From Ruminococcaceae bacterium UBA7075 (GTDB taxonomy: Bacteria > Bacillota > Clostridia > Oscillospirales > Acutalibacteraceae): a stretch of 18,576 nt of DNA. The notes beneath the pieces are model-generated. The model was not told the origin of the DNA and did no database searches. It saw only the letters and a list, made by a program, of their open reading frames with translations. Each line of letters begins with the position of its first letter. Positions within the stretch are counted from its first letter, which is position 1. Where the stretch lies: NCBI GenBank assembly GCA_002493635.1, contig DKZL01000050.1:75377-93952 (forward strand), in the 5' to 3' direction. The position numbers were made by a program, and so were the translations under genes. Shown piece by piece: positions 1 to 6,668 of the stretch.

Positions 1-39
1 CGCTTCGCTTTTATGGTATAATAAAACAAATGCAAAAGC

Positions 40-72
40 ATAAAATCCACCGGTTAATTCGGTGGATTTTAT
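40..72 (-). terminator. Rho-independent-type terminator of trxB
   Basis: A perfect 13-bp inverted repeat (arms 40-52 and 60-72, 7-nt loop) lies 24 bases past the trxB stop on the minus strand. The distal side of the stem is T-rich on the minus strand and is followed by GCTTTTGC. The stem is AT-rich at its base with a CCACCG core, as expected of an intrinsic terminator. Because it is symmetrical it could also stop plus-strand transcription entering from the left. Confidence 0.75.
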
Positions 73-96
73 ACTAATCATAATATTCATATCTAA

Positions 97-1020
97 TCAG
101 GTATTTTCTGCAAGGTATTCTTCGGCAAAATGTACTGCCACAGCACCGTCAGAAACAGCAGTAACAACCTGACGAAGGGCTTTGGTACGAATATCTCCAA
201 CTGCAAAAACGCCCTCTGCACTTGTTCTCGTGCTCTCATCGGCAATTACATATCCGTTGGAATCGAGTGCTACGGAATTGTTAAGAAATTCTGTTGCAGG
301 CTTTCTGCCAATGCTGACAAAAATCCCGTCACAGTTTATATTTGTTACTTCCTTTGTAGCTGTATCAGTGATTTTTGCACCAACAATTCTATCGTTGGCA
401 ACCAACTCCGACACAACGCTGTTCCAGAGAAATTCTACATTTGTGGCTTTCAACAATGGTTCATGATAAATTTTTGTTGCACGAAGACTGTCTCTGCGAT
501 GAACAATATATACTTTGGAAGCAAGGCGAGAAAGATACAGAGCATCCGCTGCTGCTGAGTTACCTCCGCCTACCACCACTACTGTCTTATCCTTATAAAA
601 TCTTCCGTCACAGTGAGCGCAGTAATGGATTCCCTTGCCGATGAGTTCTTTCTCCATAGGCAAACCAAGTTCACGGGGATTTGCACCGGATGCTATTACA
701 ATAGTCTTTCCATAAAAATCCGAGTCTGAACTCTGAACCTTTTTGATTTTTTGAGAAAAATCAACCGATGTTACATCTGCATACTCCGTTTTTGCTCCGA
801 ACCTCTCGGCACTCTTCTGCATTTTCATACCAAGAGCAAAACCGTCGATTCCTTCTTCAAATCCCGGATAATTATCAATATTTCCTGTCAGAGCCATCTG
901 ACCGCCTGCTGACATTCTTTCAATTACCAGAGCATCAAGTCCCGCACGGACTGCATACAGAGCGGCAGTGTATCCGGCAGGTCCCCCGCCTATTATAATC
1001 ATATCATAAATATGTTGCAT
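97..1020 (-). CDS. trxB: Thioredoxin-disulfide reductase
   Basis: Cytosolic flavoenzyme that transfers electrons from NADPH through FAD to the active-site disulfide of thioredoxin. The 307-residue protein has the low-molecular-weight TrxR layout. An N-terminal FAD dinucleotide fold (GGGPAG, residues 11-16) comes first. The redox motif CAHC (Cys134, Cys137) sits inside the NADPH domain. A second nucleotide motif (VGGGNSA) with HRRD follows, and the C-terminal FAD motif is GVFAVGD. An in-frame GTG lies three codons upstream, but AGGTGA at 1026-1031 is spaced five bases from the ATG at 1020, so that ATG is preferred. The gene lies 90 bp downstream of the CoA-disulfide-reductase-like gene on the same strand, and the partner thioredoxin is encoded about 2.4 kb away. 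The terminator at 40-72 ends the unit. Confidence 0.96.
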   Translation of the reverse strand: MQHIYDMIIIGGGPAGYTAALYAVRAGLDALVIERMSAGGQMALTGNIDNYPGFEEGIDGFALGMKMQKSAERFGAKTEYADVTSVDFSQKIKKVQSSDSDFYGKTIVIASGANPRELGLPMEKELIGKGIHYCAHCDGRFYKDKTVVVVGGGNSAAADALYLSRLASKVYIVHRRDSLRATKIYHEPLLKATNVEFLWNSVVSELVANDRIVGAKITDTATKEVTNINCDGIFVSIGRKPATEFLNNSVALDSNGYVIADESTRTSAEGVFAVGDIRTKALRQVVTAVSDGAVAVHFAEEYLAENT

Positions 1021-1110
1021 ATTAATCACCTGTTTTATTTTGAATTACAGCATAAATAACCACTGAGACAATCAGACTGTACCAATGTCAAAGCAGATAC
1101 GGAATAAATA

Positions 1111-2781
1111 TTATTTGCATTCGGTACAGATATATTCCGGAACGGTTTTTTCGTTAATAGCTGACTCGTAAAGACGCCATCCGCCTGCAAGATTAAAACA
1201 TTCATAGCCGTTGCCCTGAAGCATACAGCATGCAATATAACTTCTAAGTCCGCTGTGGCAGTGAACATATACAGGCTTATCCTTTGGAATTTCCGAGATA
1301 TGTTCTCTTAAAGAATCCAACGGAATATTTATGAAACCGTCTATTTTTCCGCACTGCACCTCAGTTGCAGTTCTTACATCAAGAAGTGTAACACTTCCGT
1401 CACGGGGCAGTTTTTCAACATCATTCCAGAAAAATTGCTTTATCCTTCCCGAAACTATATTTTCACCAACAAAGCCGAGCATATTTACAGGGTCTTTCGC
1501 ACTGCCGAAAGGCGGTGCATAGCAAAGCTCAAGTTCAGCAAGGTCAATAATTTTGGCGCCGAAACGGATTGCCGTTGCAAGCACATCCATACGTTTGTCA
1601 ACTCCGTCGAATCCGACAATTTGAGCACCGAGTATTTTCAGAGTTTTTTTATCCCATAAGGCTTTGATTGACATATTAACAGCACCCGGATAATAAGAGG
1701 CATGAGAGCCTGCATAAATATAGGTTTTGTCATAATCTATCCCTGAAGTTTGTGCAATCTTCTCGTTAATTCCTGTGGTGGCAACTGTCATATCAAAAAG
1801 CTTAAGTACCGCCGAACCCTGCGTACCTTTATATTCGGAGCACAAGCCTGAAATGTTGTCAGCCGCAATGCGTCCCTGCTTATTTGCAGGACCTGCAAGC
1901 GGAATAAAAGCAGGCTTTTTAGTTATGAAATCCTCAACTTCTACTGCATCACCGACAGCATAAATATCAGGAATATTAGTTTTCATATTACGATTAACAA
2001 TAATACTTCCCCGGTTATTGACTTTGATTCCGCATTCCTTGGCTAAGACAGTTTCAGGTCGAACACCGACAGACATAATAACCATATCTGCATTAATTCT
2101 GCCATTTTGTAAAATCACGGCGCAACTTTCAATTGCCTTTACGCCGTTATTCAAATACAGATTTATACCTTTATTTTTTATATAGCGATGCACATCGGCT
2201 GCCATATCAAAATCAAGCGGAGCAATCAGATGATCGGCGAGTTCTACAACAGAAACATCAAGTCCTGCTTCTTTTAAATTTTCTGCCATTTCTACGCCGA
2301 TATATCCTCCGCCGACAACTACGGCTGATTCTGGTTTTGCTTTTTCGATATATTGCTTAATTTTTATGGTATCTGGAATATTGCGGAGTGTGAAAACAAA
2401 ATCGCTGTCAATTCCGCTTATATTCGGTTTGACAGGTTCAGCACCGGGAGAAAGAATAAGATAATCATAGCTTTCTTCATAAACGGCATCGGTCTCAAGA
2501 TTTTTAACGGTAACCGTTTTTGCATCAGCATTGATTTTTAAGGCTTCATTTTTCACTCTTACATCGATATTAAATCTTGCTTTAAAACTTTCAGGTGTCT
2601 GCAAAGTCAGATTTTCTCTTTCGGTGATTTTACCGCCGATATAATACGGAAGTCCGCAGTTTGCAAAGGAAACAAAATCTCCTCGTTCCAAAACGATAAT
2701 TTCTGCTGACTCATCAAGTCTGCGCAGTCTTGCTGCGGCAGATGCACCTCCGGCGACACCGCCGATAATTAAAGTTTTCAT
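1111..2781 (-). CDS. CoA-disulfide-reductase-like FAD/NAD(P)-dependent oxidoreductase with C-terminal rhodanese domain
   Basis: Predicted 556-residue cytosolic flavoprotein of the CoADR-RHD type. Family members reduce CoA disulfide, CoA persulfide or polysulfide with NAD(P)H. Seen: an N-terminal FAD motif (IIGGVAGGASAAARLRR), the single-cysteine active site SFANCGLPYY (Cys42) that is diagnostic of the CoADR/NADH-oxidase group, a second dinucleotide fold (VVVGGGYIGVEMAE) and the FAD-binding DIYAVGD. The last ~100 residues are a rhodanese domain (LLDVRT) with active-site loop CHSGLRS, so a sulfur-transfer cysteine is present. The start at 2781 has AGAGGT upstream; a longer reading frame would overlap the divergent regulator gene and is less likely. 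Only 33 bp separate it from that regulator. The exact substrate (CoA disulfide, persulfide, polysulfide or O2) cannot be read from sequence. Confidence 0.92.
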   Translation of the reverse strand: MKTLIIGGVAGGASAAARLRRLDESAEIIVLERGDFVSFANCGLPYYIGGKITERENLTLQTPESFKARFNIDVRVKNEALKINADAKTVTVKNLETDAVYEESYDYLILSPGAEPVKPNISGIDSDFVFTLRNIPDTIKIKQYIEKAKPESAVVVGGGYIGVEMAENLKEAGLDVSVVELADHLIAPLDFDMAADVHRYIKNKGINLYLNNGVKAIESCAVILQNGRINADMVIMSVGVRPETVLAKECGIKVNNRGSIIVNRNMKTNIPDIYAVGDAVEVEDFITKKPAFIPLAGPANKQGRIAADNISGLCSEYKGTQGSAVLKLFDMTVATTGINEKIAQTSGIDYDKTYIYAGSHASYYPGAVNMSIKALWDKKTLKILGAQIVGFDGVDKRMDVLATAIRFGAKIIDLAELELCYAPPFGSAKDPVNMLGFVGENIVSGRIKQFFWNDVEKLPRDGSVTLLDVRTATEVQCGKIDGFINIPLDSLREHISEIPKDKPVYVHCHSGLRSYIACCMLQGNGYECFNLAGGWRLYESAINEKTVPEYICTECK

Positions 2782-2814
2782 ATATTTTACCTCTATTCTG
2801 AAAGGAGTTTTTTT

Positions 2815-3489
2815 ATGACACAAACATCGTTTGCACAGGTTTATAAAGAACTATTCCCGTTCTGGGATGAAATTTCTGAGTCCGACCGTGAATTTTTATG
2901 CCGGAATTCCTTTGACCTTACCTATCCAAAAGGAACAACGGTTCATAACGGGAATGAATGCTCAGGCGTTATTCTTGTTTGCTCCGGCAGTTTGCGTTTA
3001 TACATTATGTCTGAAGACGGCAAGGATATTACGTTGTACCGTCTTCACAAAGGCGATATATGTATGCTGTCCGCCTCATGCGTTTTACAGTCAATTACTT
3101 TTGATGTATTTGTAGACGCAGAGGAGGACAGTGAATGTTATGTCATAAGCGGTTCGGCTTTTGCTGAAATATCCGCACGCAATCCGTCGGTTAAAATTTT
3201 TGCACTCGAAACCGCTGTAAGCCGTTTTTCGGATGTTATGTGGGTTATGCAACAAATACTTTTTATGAGTATGGATAAACGTCTTGCAATTTTTCTCACG
3301 GACGAAATGTCAAGAATTTCTTCGGATACAATTACACTAACTCACGAACAGATTGCAAGCTATATAGGATCTGCCCGTGAGGTAGTATCAAGAATGCTGA
3401 AATATTTTGCAAATGAGGGCTTGGTTGAAATTTCACGAAAAGGAATTAAAATTCTTGACAAGAAGGGTCTGAGAAAATTAGCCCTTTAA
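2815..3489 (+). CDS. Crp/Fnr-family transcriptional regulator
   Basis: A 224-residue regulator with an N-terminal cyclic-nucleotide-binding-type beta-barrel (about 20-125), a dimerisation helix (125-160) and a C-terminal winged helix (about 160-220). The recognition helix reads SAREVVSRMLKYF. Arg188, Glu189 and Arg193 have the same spacing as the Arg180/Glu181/Arg185 triad with which E. coli CRP reads TGTGA. It has six cysteines (29, 49, 56, 83, 89, 108) but not the N-terminal cysteine pattern that ligates the FNR iron-sulfur cluster. The effector is therefore unknown; a thiol or redox signal is plausible given the neighbours. It is the only plus-strand gene in the redox cluster. The start is set by AAAGGAG at 2801-2807, seven bases before ATG. 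Its 3' end overlaps trxA by 12 bp. Confidence 0.92.
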   Translation: MTQTSFAQVYKELFPFWDEISESDREFLCRNSFDLTYPKGTTVHNGNECSGVILVCSGSLRLYIMSEDGKDITLYRLHKGDICMLSASCVLQSITFDVFVDAEEDSECYVISGSAFAEISARNPSVKIFALETAVSRFSDVMWVMQQILFMSMDKRLAIFLTDEMSRISSDTITLTHEQIASYIGSAREVVSRMLKYFANEGLVEISRKGIKILDKKGLRKLAL

Positions 3490-3786
3490 CATTGCAAGTA
3501 TCTGAGATTTAGGTCTTGCTCCGACAGACCGGTTTACAACCTTTCCGCCCTTTATAACAACAAGAGTAGGAATACTCGACACACCAAATTCGCCGGCAAG
3601 CTCAGGTTCGTTGTCCACATTGATTTTTCCTACGAGATATTGCGGATTTTCCTCAGCTATCTCATCTACTAATGGAGATACCATACGGCAAGGTCCGCAC
3701 CAATCAGCATAAAAATCAAGAAGCACGGTCTTATCGCTTGCTTTTACTGAATCAAAATTATTTTTATTAACATTTAAAACTGACAT
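3478..3786 (-). CDS. trxA: Thioredoxin
   Basis: A 102-residue classical thioredoxin, the usual length for the family, that reduces protein disulfides in the cytosol and is recharged by TrxB. The WCGPC active site (Cys30, Cys33), the buried Asp of LLDFYADWC and the cis-proline loop (SSIPT, Pro73) are all present. AAGGA lies about eight bases before the ATG. The upstream region carries a promoter with a good -10, a poor -35 and a CRP-like palindrome centred about 41 bases before the likely start point, so activation by the neighbouring Crp/Fnr regulator is proposed. The gene converges on the regulator and shares its last 12 bases with it. Confidence 0.97.
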   Translation of the reverse strand: MSVLNVNKNNFDSVKASDKTVLLDFYADWCGPCRMVSPLVDEIAEENPQYLVGKINVDNEPELAGEFGVSSIPTLVVIKGGKVVNRSVGARPKSQILAMLKG

Positions 3787-3819
3787 ATATTTTTCCTTCT
3801 TTCTTTCTTTTGTGTTTTT

Positions 3820-3848
3820 AGTATAACCTATTTTATTTTTATTTTCTG
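3820..3848 (-). promoter_or_regulatory. Predicted trxA promoter (activator-dependent type)
   Basis: On the minus strand TATACT (plus 3820-3825) is a good -10 hexamer. At 17-bp spacing the -35 position (3843-3848) reads CAGAAA, far from TTGACA. A weak -35 overlapped by a palindromic operator is the typical design of a class II Crp/Fnr-activated promoter. The predicted start point is near 3813. Confidence 0.5.
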
Positions 3849-3861
3849 TGACTTAGTCACA
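3847..3861. promoter_or_regulatory. CRP-like palindromic operator upstream of trxA
   Basis: TGTGA-CTTAG-TCACA is a perfect palindrome with 7-bp arms around a single central base. Its half-sites equal the E. coli CRP half-site, but the spacer is 5 rather than 6 bases. The centre (3854) lies at about -41 relative to the start point predicted from the -10 hexamer. Binding by the regulator encoded at 2815-3489 is inferred. Confidence 0.5.
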
Positions 3862-3899
3862 TTTTTTAATATATACGATTATATGATGAAATAAAAAGG

Positions 3900-3933
3900 C
3901 TCTATTCAATAGTTGGGATAGCAACAAATAGAG
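3900..3933 (-). terminator. Terminator-like hairpin of unknown parent transcript
   Basis: The minus strand forms CTCTATT/AATAGAG (arms 3900-3906 and 3927-3933), with an inner GTTG/CAAC stem, followed by CCTTTTTATTT. The tRNA-Gly gene upstream already has its own terminator, so this either backs it up or ends an unseen short transcript from about 3934-4016. No credible gene is visible between 3862 and 4016. Confidence 0.3.
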
Positions 3934-4016
3934 ACTACAAAAGATGTGTTACAAAAAGCAAGTCAATCGCGGAATTGCAAAAGAAGTAAATCTTTTTCTA
4001 TTACAACGAAAAAAAT

Positions 4017-4039
4017 AACGCCCTCATAAAAAGGGCGTT
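4017..4039 (-). terminator. Intrinsic terminator of tRNA-Gly
   Basis: An 8-bp GC-rich inverted repeat (AACGCCCT at 4017-4024, AGGGCGTT at 4032-4039, 7-nt loop) is followed on the minus strand by TATTTTTTT. It starts directly after the encoded CCA of the tRNA gene. This is a textbook intrinsic terminator. Confidence 0.85.
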
Positions 4040-4113
4040 TGGAGCGGATGATGGGAATCGAACCCACACGACCAGCTTGGAAGGCTGGAGTTCTACCACT
4101 AAACTACATCCGC
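4040..4113 (-). tRNA. tRNA-Gly, anticodon UCC
   Basis: A complete cloverleaf is readable on the minus strand. The acceptor stem is GCGGATG/CATCCGC, the D-arm carries TAGTGGTAGA, and the anticodon stem CCAGC/GCTGG encloses loop CTTCCAA with anticodon TCC, which reads GGA and GGG. The T-arm has GGTTCGATTCC. The discriminator base is U and the 3' CCA is encoded. The gene has its own promoter and terminator and is monocistronic. Confidence 0.97.
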
Positions 4114-4130
4114 ATTTCTGCAACGGTATA

Positions 4131-4159
4131 ATTATATCATTAAACCGTTGCAAAGTCAA
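4131..4159 (-). promoter_or_regulatory. Promoter of tRNA-Gly
   Basis: The minus strand has TTGACT (plus 4154-4159), a 17-bp spacer and TATAAT (plus 4131-4136). The predicted start lies about ten bases before the mature tRNA 5' end, leaving a short leader for RNase P. A 9-bp inverted repeat (4119-4127 and 4144-4152) straddles the -10 element. Confidence 0.85.
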
Positions 4160-4211
4160 GTGTTTTGATATATAAAATTCAAATTTAAAAATTTAAATTC
4201 AATCTAATATC

Positions 4212-4239
4212 ATTTGATGATTAATGCAAAACATCAAAT
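4212..4239. terminator. Possible weak terminator hairpin at the end of clpE
   Basis: ATTTGATG (4212-4219) and CATCAAAT (4232-4239) form an 8-bp AT-rich inverted repeat overlapping the clpE stop codon. No clear T-run follows on the minus strand, so it may only be a 3'-end stabilising or leaky structure. Confidence 0.25.
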
Positions 4240-6576
4240 TGTCTGTAATTCAACCTTTTCACCGTCGCTTGTTGCGTGCATACCGCTCAATCCGCCGACT
4301 CCTGCGTTAATCATTGCATTTGCAATCTGCTCCTCGACCTCTCGTCTTATTGTATTGCGCAGGTCACGGGCTCCGCTGTTGCCATTGCACGATTTCTTTG
4401 CAATATACTCACATACCTTATCATCAAATGTAAATTTAATGTGCTTTTCCTCGAGTGTCGGCACATACTCATCAAGCATAAGTCCGGCTATTTTTACAAA
4501 GTCATCCTCATAAAGATTATTAAAAACAATTACCTCGTCAACTCTTGCAATAAATTCAGGACGCAAAAATTCTGACAATGCCTTCATAACCTTTTCTTTA
4601 GACGCATTTTCCTGAGTTTTGCCAAAACCAAGTGCACTTTCGTGGGATGTCGAACCTGCATTTGATGTCATTACAATTACAGTGTTCTCAAAGTTTACAG
4701 CTCTGCCGTGCGCATCAGTAACCTTACCCTCATCAAGAATCTGCAAAAGGATATTAAGAACATCAGGGTGGGCTTTTTCTATCTCATCAAACAGCAAAAC
4801 CGAATAAGGACGGCGACGCACCTTTTCTGTCACCTGACCAGCCTCGTCGTAGCCGACATATCCCGGAGGTGAACCTATAATTTTTGACACCGAATGCTTT
4901 TCCATAAACTCTGACATATCAAGTCTTATCAAAGTTTCGGGAGTATCAAACAGCTGTTGGCTGAGCACTTTAACAAGCTCTGTTTTTCCCACACCGGTAG
5001 GTCCTACAAAGATAAAAGATGCTGGTCTTCTTCTTGGAGAAATCTGACATCTGCTGCGTCGGATTGCCGATGCAAGTACCTTCACGGCTTCATCCTGTCC
5101 GATAATCTTTTTCTTAAGTTCATCCTCAAGGTCAGCAAGTTTTGCAAGCTCATTTTCTCTGATTCTCGAGGCAGGAATACCGGTCCAAAGCTCAATTACC
5201 TTGGCTATGTCCTCTTCTGTTACTCTTGAAGTCAGACTTTCGGGATCAATGCCTGAAATTTCACCGTCAAGCCTTGCAAGGTCTGTATTTACCTCTGCCA
5301 AAGCCTGATAGTTAATTTCATCGGCAGTTGAAAGCTTCTCTTTTTCGAGCGTCAGTTTTTTTCTTTCATCAGTGAGCTTATCATAACGCTCCATATTCTT
5401 GTTGCGAAGTGCTGCACATGCGCAGCTTTCATCAAGCAGATCGATTGCCTTATCAGGCAAAAATCTGTCTGTAATATATCTTTCGGAAAGCACAACAGTC
5501 TTTCTTACCACATCATCATCAACAATCACTCTGTGATGATTCTCATAATAGTTCTTTACACCGGCGATTACATCAATAGTCTGAGCAATAGTAGGCTCGC
5601 CAACCTTAACAGGCTGAAATCTTCTTTCAAGAGCAGAATCTTTCTCTATGTATTTTCTGTACTCATTAAATGTAGTGGCACCAATAACCTGTACCTCACC
5701 TCGGGAAAGCGCAGGCTTAAGAATATTGGCGGCATTCATTGTGCCCTCGTTATCTCCTGTACCCACAAGGCTGTGCACCTCGTCAATAAACAGAATAATA
5801 TTTCCGCTTTCTTTGATTTCGGAAACAAGGCCTTTAATTCTGCTTTCAAACTGACCTCTGAACTGCGTTCCGGCAACAAGAGATGTCAAATCAAGCAGCT
5901 GAATTTCCTTGTTCTTAAGACGCTGAGGAACTTCACCGTTGGCAATTCTGAGTGCCAGACCCTCAGCAATTGCAGTCTTACCTACACCAGGCTCACCGAT
6001 AAGACAGGGATTATTTTTTGTGCGGCGTGACAAAATCTGAATTACACGCTCAATCTCGGTTTCTCTGCCTATAATACGGTCAACCTTGCCTTCTTTTGCC
6101 TTTCTTGTCAAATCCTCACAATAAAGGTTAAGATGCTTTCTGTTCTTATTTTTCTTTTCCTTTTTCTTTTTGCTGTCAGCACTGTCGCTGTCCTTAGCAA
6201 CATTTTCAGCCTTGTTGCCGCCAAAAATATTATTAAAGAAAGCAGGAAATGCAGGAGCACCGTGTGCGAAGTCGTCATCCTCACTGCCATCAACCATATC
6301 GCCCATCTGTTCAGCCAGATTGTCGGCACCCAGTTGCTCCATAAGCTGTGAAAGATCTCCTCCCTCACCCATATTCTGCATTAAGGAATTCATCTGATCC
6401 TGAACATTTTCAAGATCTTCATCTGATATTCCCATCTTACTTATTAAATCCTCAACAGGCTTAATTCCCAGTTCCTTAGCGCAGGACAGACAATAACCTG
6501 CTGTCGGAGCATCAGAAGACGCTGTATTTGAAACAAAAACAACCGCCGGTCGTTTTCCGCATTTGCTACAAAGCAT
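4234..6576 (-). CDS. clpE: ClpE-like AAA+ ATP-dependent unfoldase with N-terminal zinc finger
   Basis: A 780-residue Hsp100 protein that probably feeds unfolded substrates to ClpP. Seen in order: a zinc finger CX2C-X22-CX2C (Cys3, 6, 29, 32) exactly as in ClpE; a Met-rich and acidic linker (about 45-130); a Lys-rich stretch (136-147); AAA1 with Walker A GEPGVGKT (194-201) and Walker B FIDE; a short coiled-coil middle region (about 395-440); and AAA2 with Walker A GPTGVGKT (525-532) and Walker B LFDE. An LGF tripeptide (649-651) in the position of the ClpP-docking loop suggests a protease partnership. The double Clp_N repeat of ClpC is missing, which favours ClpE over ClpC. AAGGAG lies seven bases before the ATG. 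The gene has its own promoter and no mcsA/mcsB/ctsR beside it. Naming it ClpE rests on the zinc finger. Confidence 0.93.
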   Translation of the reverse strand: MLCSKCGKRPAVVFVSNTASSDAPTAGYCLSCAKELGIKPVEDLISKMGISDEDLENVQDQMNSLMQNMGEGGDLSQLMEQLGADNLAEQMGDMVDGSEDDDFAHGAPAFPAFFNNIFGGNKAENVAKDSDSADSKKKKEKKNKNRKHLNLYCEDLTRKAKEGKVDRIIGRETEIERVIQILSRRTKNNPCLIGEPGVGKTAIAEGLALRIANGEVPQRLKNKEIQLLDLTSLVAGTQFRGQFESRIKGLVSEIKESGNIILFIDEVHSLVGTGDNEGTMNAANILKPALSRGEVQVIGATTFNEYRKYIEKDSALERRFQPVKVGEPTIAQTIDVIAGVKNYYENHHRVIVDDDVVRKTVVLSERYITDRFLPDKAIDLLDESCACAALRNKNMERYDKLTDERKKLTLEKEKLSTADEINYQALAEVNTDLARLDGEISGIDPESLTSRVTEEDIAKVIELWTGIPASRIRENELAKLADLEDELKKKIIGQDEAVKVLASAIRRSRCQISPRRRPASFIFVGPTGVGKTELVKVLSQQLFDTPETLIRLDMSEFMEKHSVSKIIGSPPGYVGYDEAGQVTEKVRRRPYSVLLFDEIEKAHPDVLNILLQILDEGKVTDAHGRAVNFENTVIVMTSNAGSTSHESALGFGKTQENASKEKVMKALSEFLRPEFIARVDEVIVFNNLYEDDFVKIAGLMLDEYVPTLEEKHIKFTFDDKVCEYIAKKSCNGNSGARDLRNTIRREVEEQIANAMINAGVGGLSGMHATSDGEKVELQTI

Positions 6577-6614
6577 AATAATCTCCTTATATATAAAATA
6601 CTTTCGTTAGTTCA

Positions 6615-6629
6615 CCTATATTATATAGG
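6615..6629. promoter_or_regulatory. 15-bp palindrome over the clpE -10 region
   Basis: CCTATAT-T-ATATAGG is a perfect palindrome that contains the -10 hexamer of the clpE promoter. It does not match the CtsR heptad repeat or the CIRCE element, the usual operators of clp genes. It may be a repressor site or a by-product of two overlapping AT-rich signals. Confidence 0.3.
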
Positions 6630-6648
6630 CTGCAATACTAAATTTCAA
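6620..6648 (-). promoter_or_regulatory. Sigma-A-type promoter of clpE
   Basis: The minus strand has TTGAAA (plus 6643-6648), a 17-bp spacer and a perfect TATAAT (plus 6620-6625). The start codon is about 43 bases below the -10. A 7-bp inverted repeat (6640-6646 and 6651-6657) overlaps the -35. Confidence 0.75.
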
Positions 6649-6668
6649 TGGAAATTTGTAATAATATA

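Noticed and set aside
14..22. TGGTATAAT on the plus strand, looking like an extended -10 promoter
   Set aside because: It points into the terminator and antisense to trxB, with no -35 of note visible inside the window and no plus-strand gene downstream.
1021..1110. Possible internal promoter or operator (TTGACA and CTGA-N5-TCAG) before trxB
   Set aside because: TTGACA occurs on the minus strand, but no -10 lies at 16-18 bp, and the inverted arms are only 4 bp.
2782..2823. Longer N-terminus (14 extra residues) for the CoA-disulfide-reductase-like protein
   Set aside because: It would overlap the divergent regulator start. AGAGGT before the inner ATG and the conserved FAD motif directly after it favour 2781.
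5533..6030. 165-residue plus-strand open frame opposite clpE
   Set aside because: It lies entirely antisense to conserved AAA1 codons, has no ribosome site and shows no recognisable domain; a shadow of clpE.
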